DNA of 64,000 bases, from contig NZ_JABCQG010000011.1 in NCBI RefSeq assembly GCF_015244565.1, positions 45,475-109,474 of the forward strand, read 5' to 3'. The DNA is from Gluconobacter vitians. Lineage in GTDB: Bacteria > Pseudomonadota > Alphaproteobacteria > Acetobacterales > Acetobacteraceae. The stretch's first letter is position 1. Every line of letters starts with the position of its first letter. A model generated the notes under the pieces. That model saw only the letters and a list, made by a program, of their open reading frames with translations. It was not told the DNA's origin and searched no databases. A program made the position numbers and the translations under genes. Positions 8,762-18,059 of this stretch are shown here, piece by piece.

Positions 8762-8788
8762 GGACGCGCCCGTTCAAAGGGCGCGTCC
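8762..8788. terminator. Perfect 10-bp hairpin after the small lipoprotein gene
   Basis: GGACGCGCCC at 8762-8771 pairs perfectly with GGGCGCGTCC at 8779-8788 around a 7-nt loop. It lies 12 nt after the lipoprotein stop. There is no T-tract, so intrinsic termination would be weak; an mRNA-stabilising role is equally possible. Confidence 0.55.
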
Positions 8789-8896
8789 TGACTCTGATGG
8801 GAGTGGGGCGGTCCGGATTTGACGTTCAGGCCTGACTGCCGCTGAATGCAGTTCTGCACTCTGCCAGGCCCCTCTCATCCGGACATCCACACCTCG

Positions 8897-10318
8897 ATGA
8901 CTGCACCGCGCTCGCCTTCCAGCCCGGACTCTTCTCCGGAGACAGGCTGGTTTCCCATTTCCATCCGGCTTTCCGGTGCTCGCGTCCTGCTGGTGGGTGG
9001 AGGAGAAATTGCGCTCAACAAAGGGCGTCTTCTGCTTGATCACGGTGCGCGGATCGATGTTCTGGCCGAGCAACTGCATCCGGTCGTTCAGGGATGGGTT
9101 GAGGCAGGTCTGGTTCACCATATTGGCGGCCGGGCGGATGAGCACACCCTGCGGACCTGTCTGCCGGGTTGCCGACTGGTTTACGCTGCGACGGATAGCC
9201 GGGACACCAACCGGCAGGTGGCAGCCATTGCCGATGAACTGAACATTCCCGTCTGCGCAGTGGATGATCCCCAGCCTTCAAGCTTTATCACACCCGCGCA
9301 GGTGCGCCGGGGCGGGGTGAGGGTGGCTGTTTCTACAGGCGGGGCCGCCCCGGTCCTTGCCCGTCATATGCGCGAACAGATCGAAACACTTCTGCCGGAA
9401 GGCACGGGTCGTCTGGCTGCTTATATGCAATCGCGGCGCGCGCTGGTGTCAGGACGCTATCCCGAGGTTCAGGACCGCAAGCGCATCTGGGAAGATTTTC
9501 TCGATGGCCCCGGCGCGGAAGTCGCGCGATCCGGTGACGAGAGCCGGGCCGATGCGTATCTGCAGGCGCTTCTGGACGCGCCCCGCAAAACGGGAGAAGT
9601 CTGGCTTGTCGGGGCGGGGCCCGGTGATCCGGACCTTCTGACGCTCAAGGCGCTGCGTCTGATGCAGAATGCTGATTCCGTTCTCTACGACAACCTGCTC
9701 TCGCCAGCCCTGCTGGATATGGTCCGCCGTGATGCTGAACTCGTCTTTGTCGGCAAGCAGCGGGACCGTCATGCCCTGCCGCAGGATGAGATCAACCGTG
9801 AAATGATCCGTCGCGCGCAGGCTGGCGAGCGTGTTCTGCGGCTCAAGGGGGGCGATCCGTTCATCTTCGGTCGTGGCGGTGAGGAAATCGAGGCGCTGGT
9901 TGAGGCCGGTGTTGCCTTTCGTCTGGTGCCGGGCATTTCAGCAGCCAATGGATGCGCTGCGTGCTCCGGTATTCCCCTGACGCATCGTGACTGCGCGCAG
10001 GCCTGCCTGTTCGTGACCGGCCATGCGAAGGCGGATGGCGTGCTGGACCTGCCATGGGACGATATGGCTGACCGCCGTCAGACCGTCGTAATCTATATGG
10101 GTATCTCGACCCTGCCGCAGCTTGCCGCCGGGCTGATGGGCAAAGGACTGCCCGCAGACTGGCCGGTGGCAATCGTCGAGCGTGGAACACAGCCGGGTCA
10201 GCGTGTCTTCACCGGAACGCTGGAGACGATTGCCGGACAGGCCGCCGAGGCGCAGGTGAAGTCACCCGCACTGGTGATCGTCGGGAAGGTGGTCCGGCAC
10301 CGTGTGATCTCACCGTGA
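8897..10318 (+). CDS. cysG: Siroheme synthase (precorrin-2 dehydrogenase/ferrochelatase + uroporphyrinogen-III C-methyltransferase)
   Basis: A 473-residue bifunctional CysG. The N-terminal Met8-like domain has a Rossmann motif (VLLVGGGEIALNK, about residues 30-42) and a SAM-independent dehydrogenase/ferrochelatase part to about 220. The C-terminal methyltransferase starts with VWLVGAGPGDPDLLTLKA and contains VLRLKGGDPFIFGRGGEE and VPGISAANGCAACSGIPLTHR. It converts uroporphyrinogen III to siroheme, the cofactor of sulfite and nitrite reductases. The start MTAPRSPSSPD (8897) is chosen because the 17 codons before it look unlike coding sequence. No sulfite or nitrite reductase gene is adjacent. 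Length agrees with E. coli CysG (457). Confidence 0.93.
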   Translation: MTAPRSPSSPDSSPETGWFPISIRLSGARVLLVGGGEIALNKGRLLLDHGARIDVLAEQLHPVVQGWVEAGLVHHIGGRADEHTLRTCLPGCRLVYAATDSRDTNRQVAAIADELNIPVCAVDDPQPSSFITPAQVRRGGVRVAVSTGGAAPVLARHMREQIETLLPEGTGRLAAYMQSRRALVSGRYPEVQDRKRIWEDFLDGPGAEVARSGDESRADAYLQALLDAPRKTGEVWLVGAGPGDPDLLTLKALRLMQNADSVLYDNLLSPALLDMVRRDAELVFVGKQRDRHALPQDEINREMIRRAQAGERVLRLKGGDPFIFGRGGEEIEALVEAGVAFRLVPGISAANGCAACSGIPLTHRDCAQACLFVTGHAKADGVLDLPWDDMADRRQTVVIYMGISTLPQLAAGLMGKGLPADWPVAIVERGTQPGQRVFTGTLETIAGQAAEAQVKSPALVIVGKVVRHRVISP

Positions 10319-10470
10319 CCTGACGTGTTCTGCATGGCAGGAAGACCGGCTCTCTCAGCCATGCTTTCAGTGCATATCCCTCTTTACGTTCCCGCGGGTT
10401 GCCCGCATGCGTCCGGGCCTGTGAAACTCCTGCTCTTTCAGTCACATCGCGATCCAATCACCGAGGTCCC

Positions 10471-11427
10471 ATGACCACACTTGCGTCCATTATCGTCTCG
10501 ATTGCAGAGGAAATGCGCACGGCCTCCGAACGTGGGGCCGTCGCCAATTACATTCCTCCGCTTGCCCGGGTGGATCTGGACCGGTTTGGCATGGCAGTTG
10601 TCGGCATGGACGGGGCGACCCATACAGTCGGGGATGCGGAAGTCCCATTCTCGGTCCAGAGCGTCTCCAAGGTGTTCAGCCTGAGTATGGCGCTCAATAC
10701 GATGGGTGAAGAACTATGGGGCCGGGTGCGTCAGGAGCCTTCGGGCAGCGCCTTCAATTCCATCGTCCAGCTCGAAAACGAGCATGGCATTCCGCGCAAT
10801 CCGTTCATCAATGCGGGCGCCATCGTTATCGCTGATATTCTGGTCTCACGTTATGGCCGCGAGAACGCCCAGACGCGCCTGCTGGAGTTCCTACGTCCGC
10901 TTGTGAGTGATCCTGCTTCAATCGACATCGACACGGACGTCGCCCGTCAGGAGCGCGCAACCGGTTTTCGCAACATGGCGCTTGCAAACTACATGCGGAC
11001 CTTCGGCAATATCCGCAACGTGGTCGAGGACACGCTGGATTTCTATTTCTATCAATGCGCGCTGACCATGAGCTGCCACCAGCTGGCGCAGGTCGGGACC
11101 TATCTGATGACGGGCGGCCGTAATCCGCTTACGGGCGAACGCGTCATGTCCGAGCGCAATGCCCAGACGATCCTCGCGCTGATGATGATGTGCGGCCATT
11201 ATGATGGCTCAGGCGCTTTCGCCATCCGCGTGGGCCTGCCTGGAAAATCCGGCGTGGGCGGAGGTATTCTGGCGGTCGCGCCGGGTGTTGCGTCCATTGC
11301 TGTGTGGTCGCCGGGGCTGAATGCGAAGGGTAACTCCCTGCTGGGGACACGCGCGCTGGAACGGCTTGTGCAGCATACGGGTTGGTCGGTTTTCCGGGCC
11401 AACCCGTGGGTCGCCAACCCGACCTGA
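10471..11427 (+). CDS. glsA: Glutaminase
   Basis: A 318-residue serine-dependent beta-lactamase-fold glutaminase that hydrolyses L-glutamine to glutamate and ammonia. Seen: the SxxK-type motif in [24 protein letters not shown] sequence ([14 protein letters not shown]), the YRSD/TGNxNxMAxYM-equivalent region [17 protein letters not shown], and GKSGVGGGI near the C terminus. The start at 10471 has GAGG four bases before the ATG; the 24 codons upstream are probably not translated. Length matches E. coli YbaS/YneH (about 308-310). It converges on mntH with a 3-bp gap and is not part of an obvious operon. Confidence 0.93.
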   Translation: MTTLASIIVSIAEEMRTASERGAVANYIPPLARVDLDRFGMAVVGMDGATHTVGDAEVPFSVQSVSKVFSLSMALNTMGEELWGRVRQEPSGSAFNSIVQLENEHGIPRNPFINAGAIVIADILVSRYGRENAQTRLLEFLRPLVSDPASIDIDTDVARQERATGFRNMALANYMRTFGNIRNVVEDTLDFYFYQCALTMSCHQLAQVGTYLMTGGRNPLTGERVMSERNAQTILALMMMCGHYDGSGAFAIRVGLPGKSGVGGGILAVAPGVASIAVWSPGLNAKGNSLLGTRALERLVQHTGWSVFRANPWVANPT

Positions 11428-11430
11428 CGC

Positions 11431-12783
11431 TCAGCCTGCCAGCGTGTCGTAAAGCAGCTTGAAGTTCAGCAGCAGGATCAGTCCCGCCACGAACCATGAC
11501 AGGACACGGACGGGTGCGGAAATCACAAACTCGCCCATCGTTCTGCGATCCGAGACGAACATGACCAGCGGGATGACGGCAAATGGCAGTTGCAGCGACA
11601 GGATAACCTGGCTGGCCATCAGCAGATCGCCCACGCCCCGGTTGCCATAGATCAGCGTGACGATTGCGACGGGCACGATGGCCAGTCCGCGGGTCAGAAG
11701 CCGTCTGGCCCAGTGCGGGATGCGGAGGTGCAGGAAGCCCTCCATGATGATCTGCCCGGCCAGCGTGCCGGTGATCGTCGAGTTCGTGCCTGCCGCCAGA
11801 AGGGCCAGCGCGAAGAGCGTGGAGGCCATGCCCAGCCCGAGGATCGGGGAGAGCAGCCTGTAGGCATCCTGGATTTCCGCGACGTCCTGATGGCCGGAAG
11901 TGTGGAATGCCGCTGCCGCCACGATCAGGATGGCCGCATTGATAAATAGTGCCAGCGTCAGGGCAATCGTGCTGTCCCAGGTCGTCCAGCGGATCGCATC
12001 ACGGCGGCCAGCCGGCGTGCGTTCATAGGCGCGGGTCTGTACGATCGAGGAATGCAGATACAGGTTATGCGGCATGACGGTCGCGCCGATGATGCCGATG
12101 GCGACATAGAGCATTCCCGGCGTCGTCACGATCTTCGGATCAGGGAGGAGCCCGGCCAGAACGCTGTGCACGGGGGGGGCTGCAGCGACGAGCTGGATGC
12201 CGAAACACAGCGCGATAATGCCTAAAAGCGCGATCACGAAGGCTTCCAGATACCGGAAGCCCCGGTTCATCAGCAGCAGGACGATCAGCGCATCCAGAAT
12301 GGAGAGCAGCGCGCCGCCCAGAAGAGGCAGTCCGAACAGAAGCTGAAGCGCGACCGCCGTGCCGATCACTTCCGCCAGATCACAGGCGATGATGGCCAGT
12401 TCACAGGCCAGCCACAGTACGATGTTCACTCGCGGCGAAAAATGATCCCGGCACGCCTGTGCCAGATCACGTCCCGTCGCAATCCCGAGGCGGGCGGAAA
12501 GCGCTTGAAGCAGGATCGCCATCAGGTTCGACAGCATGATGACGCAGAGCAGCGTATAGCCGTAGCGCGAGCCGCCCTGCAGGTCCGTGGCCCAGTTGCC
12601 CGGGTCCATATACCCGACCGACACCATGAAGCCCGGCCCGACAAAGGCCAGAAAGCGTCTGATCCAGGACGCATCAGCCCCCGGCACATGAATGCTGGAG
12701 AAGGCATCGGGCAGACTTTGCCGCATATCCGGGGACGTCCGGGACTCCACGGGTGGAGTGCTGGGAGTGGTGGAATCTGACAT
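11431..12783 (-). CDS. mntH: Mn2+/H+ symporter, NRAMP family
   Basis: A 450-residue inner membrane transporter with about 11 helices. Seen: the metal-binding TM1 motif [12 protein letters not shown] (Asp-Pro-Gly-Asn) and the TM6 motif [13 protein letters not shown] (Met-Pro-His), both diagnostic of NRAMP proteins. It imports Mn2+ (and Fe2+) with protons. The start MSDSTTPST at 12783 is preferred; an in-frame ATG at 12804 is possible but lies closer to the operator palindromes. It is transcribed divergently from an MntR-type repressor, and the shared intergenic region has two inverted repeats, which fits Mn-dependent repression. Confidence 0.95.
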   Translation of the reverse strand: MSDSTTPSTPPVESRTSPDMRQSLPDAFSSIHVPGADASWIRRFLAFVGPGFMVSVGYMDPGNWATDLQGGSRYGYTLLCVIMLSNLMAILLQALSARLGIATGRDLAQACRDHFSPRVNIVLWLACELAIIACDLAEVIGTAVALQLLFGLPLLGGALLSILDALIVLLLMNRGFRYLEAFVIALLGIIALCFGIQLVAAAPPVHSVLAGLLPDPKIVTTPGMLYVAIGIIGATVMPHNLYLHSSIVQTRAYERTPAGRRDAIRWTTWDSTIALTLALFINAAILIVAAAAFHTSGHQDVAEIQDAYRLLSPILGLGMASTLFALALLAAGTNSTITGTLAGQIIMEGFLHLRIPHWARRLLTRGLAIVPVAIVTLIYGNRGVGDLLMASQVILSLQLPFAVIPLVMFVSDRRTMGEFVISAPVRVLSWFVAGLILLLNFKLLYDTLAG

Positions 12784-12810
12784 CAGGAAAACATCCAATC
12801 CCATCCATGG

Positions 12811-12834
12811 TGAATATTCAATATGCTATATTGA
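12811..12834. promoter_or_regulatory. Candidate MntR operator between mntH and mntR
   Basis: Two adjoining inverted repeats lie upstream of mntH: the perfect 10-bp palindrome TGAATATTCA at 12811-12820, and TCAATAT-GCT-ATATTGA at 12818-12834. They sit 28 bp before the mntH start and in an AT-rich island. Position beside the repressor gene suggests MntR binding; no match to a published consensus is claimed. Confidence 0.5.
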
Positions 12835-12951
12835 TGAGCATGTTGAAAAAGACGCGATCTGGAAAAACGTGATCATTCGGACTGGCGGAAAATGCAGGAA
12901 TGTTTTATTCCGCCGCGAATATTGTTTTCCCTATGGAGGCACAGGACGGGA

Positions 12952-13443
12952 ATGGACCGGAAAAGACGTCTGAAAAATGCGGCGCCCAAAGAGACGCTGC
13001 CTGATGTCGAAACCCATTCCGAAGGCTTCCGTGCCAATCGGGCGGCGCGACGCAATGTGCTGGTCGAAGACTATGTGGAGCTGATTTCGGACCTGCTGTC
13101 AGAAGGGCAGGAGGCCCGGCAGGTGGATATTGCCGGGCGTCTGGGCGTCTCACAGCCGACAGTAGCGAAGATGCTGGCTCGTCTTGCGACAGAAGGGTAT
13201 GTCACGCAGAAGCCTTATCGGGGCGTTTTCCTGACACCGGCCGGTCAGGATATGGCCGACAGGGCGCGACACCGGCACCGGATCGTGGAGGCATTTCTGC
13301 TCGCGCTGGGCGTGAGCGAGGAAAATGCCCGCGTTGATGCCGAAGGTGTGGAGCACTATGTCGGGAGCGAAACCCTGAACCTGTTCGAAAAAGCGATCGA
13401 GGGCGGACTGAAACAGTTCATGCAGGCGTTACACAACGCCTGA
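12952..13443 (+). CDS. mntR: DtxR/MntR-family manganese-responsive repressor
   Basis: A 163-residue regulator. An N-terminal winged helix (VDIAGRLGVSQPTVAKMLARL, quoted as GVSQPTVAKMLARL) is followed by a metal-binding dimerisation domain with RHRHRIVEAFLLALGV and DAEGVEHYVGSE. The His/Glu pattern DAEGxEHxxS is the MntR/DtxR metal-site signature. The SH3-like third domain of DtxR is absent, as in MntR. The start at 12952 has GGAGG about 15 nt upstream; the reading frame is open further but enters the AT-rich promoter. Divergent to mntH, it is the likely Mn-dependent repressor of that gene. Confidence 0.9.
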   Translation: MDRKRRLKNAAPKETLPDVETHSEGFRANRAARRNVLVEDYVELISDLLSEGQEARQVDIAGRLGVSQPTVAKMLARLATEGYVTQKPYRGVFLTPAGQDMADRARHRHRIVEAFLLALGVSEENARVDAEGVEHYVGSETLNLFEKAIEGGLKQFMQALHNA

Positions 13444-13452
13444 CCCCGGGAT

Positions 13453-14271
13453 TCAGGTGCAGATTTCGAGCTTCACGTCGTCCTGTATCAGCGCCTTGGC
13501 GATGGATGGTTTGAGTTGCGAGTCTGTCAGGACGCGGTCGAATTCCGTCAGTGATGCCAGACGGTGCAGACCGCCCTTGCGGAACTTCGTGCTGTCCACC
13601 AGCAGAACGCACTGATCCGCGATATCCATCATGGCCCGCTTGACCTTCACAACGTCCTGATCGTTCTGGAACGCGGTGGCGTTGTGGATGATGGATGTCG
13701 AGAGGAACATCATGTTCGCCCGCAGCGACTGCGCCGCCTGTTCGCAGACCAGACCGAAGAAGGCATTGCGCGGCGGGTTGTAGTCGCCGCCAAGGCAGAT
13801 CAGCTTCAGGTTGGGATAGGGCGAGAGCGCCTGAATTACCCCAACGGCATTCGTGATGATCGTCAGCGGTGCGAGGGTAGGCAACAGGGGCAGCATTGCC
13901 GCGACGGTGGTGGAGTCATCCAGAACCAGAACCTGTTCGGGCTGGATCAGCGAGATGGCCCGCTGGATGATGGCGTCCTTGAGATCCGTGGCGCGCGAGC
14001 GGCGGAAATTGACGGTTTTCTGCGTCGTAACCTTGTTGCGCAGAACGATGCTGCCATGCAGCTTGTCGATCAGGCCCTGCTGGACCAGCGCATGCGCATC
14101 GCGATGGATCGTCATGCGGCTGACATCGAAACGCTCGGCCAGACCTTCGATCGTCGCACTGCCAGTTTCGAGAAGAACGTCGAGGATCTGTTTCTGGCGG
14201 GCCGTATTATCCCGCCGCTTTGAACCCTGCGGTGCGGCGGTAGCGACTACGGAGCCCGAACCATCAGTCAT
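13453..14271 (-). CDS. DeoR-family transcriptional regulator
   Basis: A 272-residue regulator with an N-terminal DeoR helix-turn-helix (RQKQILDVLLETGS and SRMTIHRDAHAL, about residues 25-80) and a C-terminal sugar-phosphate-sensing domain containing VLDDSTTVAAMLPLL and VLLVDSTKFRKGG. The LVDSTKF motif is typical of the DeoR/GlpR effector domain. It differs clearly from the GlpR at 34912-35697. It converges on mntR with a 9-bp gap and follows mqo on the same strand, 121 bp downstream. Its target is unknown; regulating the mqo/lactate oxidation genes would be a guess from position only. Confidence 0.88.
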   Translation of the reverse strand: MTDGSGSVVATAAPQGSKRRDNTARQKQILDVLLETGSATIEGLAERFDVSRMTIHRDAHALVQQGLIDKLHGSIVLRNKVTTQKTVNFRRSRATDLKDAIIQRAISLIQPEQVLVLDDSTTVAAMLPLLPTLAPLTIITNAVGVIQALSPYPNLKLICLGGDYNPPRNAFFGLVCEQAAQSLRANMMFLSTSIIHNATAFQNDQDVVKVKRAMMDIADQCVLLVDSTKFRKGGLHRLASLTEFDRVLTDSQLKPSIAKALIQDDVKLEICT

Positions 14272-14392
14272 GTCTCAAATCGATTCCTGAGCCTGAATAC
14301 AAACAGATAAATGTAAAATCGCATCCATCATAACAGGCCAGGGGCCGTCTGTAACGCCCGCTGGAGAGCATTCAGCCCCAAAAAGGTGATTA

Positions 14393-15892
14393 TCAGGTCG
14401 GTGTGGCAATCTTCAGGACCTGAGCCGTATCACGACGGAGCGTCGTGCAGGCCTGGGCGTCCTGCGTCAGATCGACGCCATAAGCAGGGAAAACCTGCCG
14501 CAGACGGGGCAGCCAGTCGCTCTCCACAAGGCGCTCCGGAAAACAGCCCTGCACGACCTGAAGCGCTACGGACGCCGCAATGGACGCGCCGGGAGAAGCG
14601 CCCAGCACCGCGACGAGGGAACGATCGGCGTTTTTGACGAGTTCGGTACCGAAGCGGAGTTTTCCGTGCAGACCGCTGTCCGGCCGGATGATCTGCACCC
14701 GCTGCCCGGCCACGACCTTGCTCCAGTCCTCGGGGCGCGCGTTTGGATAAAAGTCCAGAAGGGCCCGGAAACGCGCCTCGTTGGTCTGGATGACCTGTTT
14801 TACGAGATAGTCCAGCAGGCCGAGATTGTCTTTTCCGGCCATCAGGGCAGGGATGATGTTTTTCGGCGTGAGGGAGCGGAAATAATCCGTCCATGACCCG
14901 CTCTTGAGAAATTTCGTGGAGAACCCGGCATAGGGTCCGAACAGCAGACAGGATTTCCCGTCGATCACGCGGGTATCGAGATGCGGGACGGACATGGGCG
15001 GGGAGCCGACGGGCGCCTTGCCGTAAACCTTGGCGTGATGCTGGCGGGTGATGGCTAGATCGGTGCAGCGCAGCCAGAGCCCGCTGACCGGGAAGCCAGC
15101 ATAATACGCTGCTTCTGGGATGCCGGATGCCTGAAGAAGCGGCAGGGCATTACCGCCCGCACCGATGAACACGAAGCGCGTCAGGACCGTTGTGGCGTGA
15201 CCGCTTTCGGTGTCCGTTGCCGTAACGCGCCAGCGGCCGTCCTTGGTGCGCGTCAGATCCGTGACGCGATGGTTATAGTGGATGGAGACGTTGCCGTCGG
15301 TCCTGAGCGATGCGGTCAGGGCGTGGGTCAGGGCCCCGAAATTGACGTCCGTGCCTTCCCTGATGCGCGTGGCCGCGACGGGCTGCGTCGTGTCACGGCC
15401 CGCCATGGCTAGGGGGGCCCATTGCGCGATGACCGCCTGATCATCGGTATATTCCATGTCGGCAAAGCAGTGATGGGCGACCATGGCCTCATAGCGGGCC
15501 TTGAGGAACGCCACATTCTCCGCACCCCAGACCAGACTGATATGCGGGCAGGGCTGAACGAACGCGGCCGGATCGGCAATGCGGCCTTCACGCACCCAGT
15601 GGGCCCAGAGCTGCCGGGAGAGATCGAATTCCGTATTGACGGCCAGCGCTTTGGAAATATCGACGCTGCCATCCGCGCGCTGGGGGGTGTAGTTCAGTTC
15701 GCAGTTGCCGGCATGCCCGGTCCCGGCATTGTTCCAGGCATAGGAGCTTTCCTGCCCGCAGTCGGAGAGGGTTTCGAACATCACCATCGAGAGCGACGGA
15801 TCCAGCTCGCGCAGCAGGGCGGCAAGCGTGGAACTCATGATCCCGGCGCCGATCAGGACGATATCGGGGCAGAGGCTGGAGAGTGACGGCAT
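14393..15892 (-). CDS. mqo: Malate:quinone oxidoreductase
   Basis: A 499-residue FAD-dependent peripheral membrane enzyme oxidising malate to oxaloacetate with electrons to ubiquinone. Seen: the N-terminal FAD motif DIVLIGAGIMSSTLAALL, ESSYAWNNAGTGHAGNCELNY (quoted as NNAGTGHAGNCELNY), and the C-terminal VLGASPGASIAASVALQV. All are hallmarks of Mqo, and length is normal (about 500). The downstream neighbour on the same strand is a DeoR regulator; upstream, 57 bp away, is a D-lactate/glycolate-type flavoprotein, so two quinone-linked 2-hydroxyacid oxidising enzymes are adjacent. In acetic acid bacteria Mqo is a main route for malate oxidation (family knowledge). Confidence 0.95.
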   Translation of the reverse strand: MPSLSSLCPDIVLIGAGIMSSTLAALLRELDPSLSMVMFETLSDCGQESSYAWNNAGTGHAGNCELNYTPQRADGSVDISKALAVNTEFDLSRQLWAHWVREGRIADPAAFVQPCPHISLVWGAENVAFLKARYEAMVAHHCFADMEYTDDQAVIAQWAPLAMAGRDTTQPVAATRIREGTDVNFGALTHALTASLRTDGNVSIHYNHRVTDLTRTKDGRWRVTATDTESGHATTVLTRFVFIGAGGNALPLLQASGIPEAAYYAGFPVSGLWLRCTDLAITRQHHAKVYGKAPVGSPPMSVPHLDTRVIDGKSCLLFGPYAGFSTKFLKSGSWTDYFRSLTPKNIIPALMAGKDNLGLLDYLVKQVIQTNEARFRALLDFYPNARPEDWSKVVAGQRVQIIRPDSGLHGKLRFGTELVKNADRSLVAVLGASPGASIAASVALQVVQGCFPERLVESDWLPRLRQVFPAYGVDLTQDAQACTTLRRDTAQVLKIATPT

Positions 15893-15949
15893 GATGCTGA
15901 AATCCGGCAGGGGCTGGAAAGAAAGGGGCGGGGAAAGATCCCCGAAAGC

Positions 15950-17368
15950 TCAACCCGTGTAAACAGGGCCGGGCGGCAGGAGCTTGCCGGGGTTGAGGAT
16001 ATGGTGCGGATCCATCGTGTTCTTCAGAGCGCGCATCACGCTGAGGCTTCCAGCCCCATGCTCGGTTTCCAGAAACTCCAGCTTGCCCATGCCGACACCA
16101 TGTTCCCCGCTGCACGACCCGTTCAGAGACAGGGCGCGGGCCACGATCTTGCGGTCCAGATCCAGGGCCTGCTGATGGCCTTCGGGAGTGTCGTCCGTGA
16201 TGATGAGCGTATGGAAATTGCCGTCGCCCACATGACCCAGAAGGGGTGCGCGCAGGCCAGATGCCTCGATATCGCGGTGCACGCCCTCGATCAGTTCGCC
16301 CAGACGGGAAATCGGGACGATGCAGTCCGTGGAAATGACGCGCGCACCCGGAACGATGGCCTTGGCCGCCCAGTAGGCGTCATGCCGCGCTTTCCACAGG
16401 CGGGTGCGGTCTTCGGGACTTTCGGCCCAGGCGAAACCAAGCCCGTTATTGCCGGATGCAATGGCTTCTGTCGTCTCGACCTGTTCCCGCACGGCTGCGG
16501 GTGAGCCCGTGAACTCGAAAAACAGCGTGGTCAGCGGCTGATATTCGTTCAGGCCGGAATACTGAATGGAAGCGGCCATCTGCACGCTATCCATCAGTTC
16601 CACGCGGGTGATGGGGATGCCGCACTGGATGATTTCCATGGCGGTCTGGATGGCGTCATGCAGGTTCTCGAACTGGCAGATCGCGGCTGAAACACTGTCC
16701 GGGCGCCCGTGCAGACGGAGCTGGACTTCGGTGATGATCCCGAGCGTGCCTTCCGAGCCAACGAACAGGGATGTCAGATCGTAGCCAGTGGACGATTTGC
16801 GGACGCGGCCGCCAGTGCGGATGACTTCGCCGGTTGCGAGAACGACCGTCAGGCCGAGCACATTTTCCTTCATCGTGCCGTAGCGCACCGCGGCCGTGCC
16901 CGAAGCGCGTGTGGCGCACATGCCGCCGATCGTGGCTTCCCCGCCCGGATCGACCGGGAAGAACAGACCCGTATCGCGGATTTCAACATTCAGGGTCTGG
17001 CGCGTGATGCCGGCCTGGACCCGGCAGTCCAGATCCTCGGCGTTCAGTTCAACAATGGCGGTCATGCGGGACAGATCGAGGCTGATGGCCTGTTCGGGCG
17101 GTACGACATGGCCTTCGACCGACGTGCCAGCGCCGAACGCCACGACCGGAACGCGCCATTCATGGCAGTGTCGCAGGACGCTTGCGACATCCTGCGTACT
17201 TGCCGCAAACACCACCGCCTCGGGCAGGTTGGAGGCATTCATGGCCTCGCCGTGGCTGTGCTCTTCGCGAACGGACGGTGCCATGCTGATCCGCTCACCC
17301 ATGACAGGCTGGAGGGCTTTGAGCACGGCCTGAAGGCGGTCCGGAGCGGAGGCGGAAGAGGCGGTCAT
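15950..17368 (-). CDS. FAD-linked oxidase, D-lactate dehydrogenase/glycolate oxidase GlcD type
   Basis: A 472-residue flavoprotein from MTASSASAPDRL; a purine-rich site (GGAACC) precedes this ATG, although the frame remains open 39 codons more. The PCMH-type FAD-binding domain has VVAFGAGTSVEGH, PGGEATIGGMCATRASGT (about 125-200) and the GYDLTSLFVGSEGTLGIIT segment. The C-terminal FAD-linked oxidase domain ends with GSCSGEHGVGMGKLEFL, including the GEHGxGxxK motif of D-lactate dehydrogenases. It would oxidise D-lactate (or another 2-hydroxyacid) with electrons to quinone or cytochrome. The gene order next to mqo and a lactate permease 30 kb away supports a role in lactate use. Glycolate oxidase is the alternative. 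Confidence 0.85.
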   Translation of the reverse strand: MTASSASAPDRLQAVLKALQPVMGERISMAPSVREEHSHGEAMNASNLPEAVVFAASTQDVASVLRHCHEWRVPVVAFGAGTSVEGHVVPPEQAISLDLSRMTAIVELNAEDLDCRVQAGITRQTLNVEIRDTGLFFPVDPGGEATIGGMCATRASGTAAVRYGTMKENVLGLTVVLATGEVIRTGGRVRKSSTGYDLTSLFVGSEGTLGIITEVQLRLHGRPDSVSAAICQFENLHDAIQTAMEIIQCGIPITRVELMDSVQMAASIQYSGLNEYQPLTTLFFEFTGSPAAVREQVETTEAIASGNNGLGFAWAESPEDRTRLWKARHDAYWAAKAIVPGARVISTDCIVPISRLGELIEGVHRDIEASGLRAPLLGHVGDGNFHTLIITDDTPEGHQQALDLDRKIVARALSLNGSCSGEHGVGMGKLEFLETEHGAGSLSVMRALKNTMDPHHILNPGKLLPPGPVYTG

Positions 17369-17511
17369 GACTGGTTCCGGCATGAAGAAAGGATGCTCTT
17401 CATAGGCCGGATCGAAGGTCCGGGAAATATCTTCAGTTCGATATAGGGGTATAAAATGGAATAATCTGTCGGCAAATGAATGCACGATGCAAGATCAGAT
17501 ATTATCCGTGA

Positions 17512-17958
17512 CTATCTCAGGAAAATATTGCTCGCCCGGCTGACGAAGATATAGGTCCGGTAATCGTCCTTGTTGTTCACGACAATCCCCTGTTCGAGAT
17601 CAGCGCCAACCTTCATGGCCGATCCGATCACCAGGATCTTGCGGTTCAGGACCATCTTGCGGAAATCGCCGCCGAAACGGATATCGGCATTATAGGCCAC
17701 GGCGGACGTGATCTGCACGGCGACATTGGCCCGGTCCAGATAGGTATCTTCCGAATTGAGGAAGACCATCTTGTTGAAGACGTTCACGCTTTTCACAGTC
17801 ATGACGAATGTGCCGGGTACGACGGTCCGGTTCGTGGTCTCACGCAGGGTATCCGCAGGCGTCAACCGCTTCTCAAGAACCACGTCACCGGAACAGGCTG
17901 CCTGTGTGATGAGAGTGGTGAACAGGGCAAGTGAAAAAAGGGCTTTACGGACGGTCAT
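17512..17958 (-). CDS. Hypothetical lipoprotein
   Basis: A 148-residue precursor. MTVRKALFSLALFTTLITQAAC is a lipoprotein signal with Cys22. The mature protein is a single small domain with several beta-rich segments (FVMTVKSVNVFNKMVFLN, FRKMVLNRKILVIG). No catalytic motif or known family is recognised. An alternative start nine codons upstream would spoil the signal peptide. It stands alone between purU and the D-lactate dehydrogenase-like gene, all on the minus strand, with about 100 bp on the purU side. Function unknown; periplasm-facing location is inferred from the lipobox. Confidence 0.65.
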   Translation of the reverse strand: MTVRKALFSLALFTTLITQAACSGDVVLEKRLTPADTLRETTNRTVVPGTFVMTVKSVNVFNKMVFLNSEDTYLDRANVAVQITSAVAYNADIRFGGDFRKMVLNRKILVIGSAMKVGADLEQGIVVNNKDDYRTYIFVSRASNIFLR

Positions 17959-18059
17959 CTGAATATTGCTGCCGGCTGTGAACATGCCGGGTCGAGCCTA
18001 GGAAAGAATATTCCGGATGTCGTGCGAAATATTCATGTCGTGTCGGCGAAAAGCAGGTC

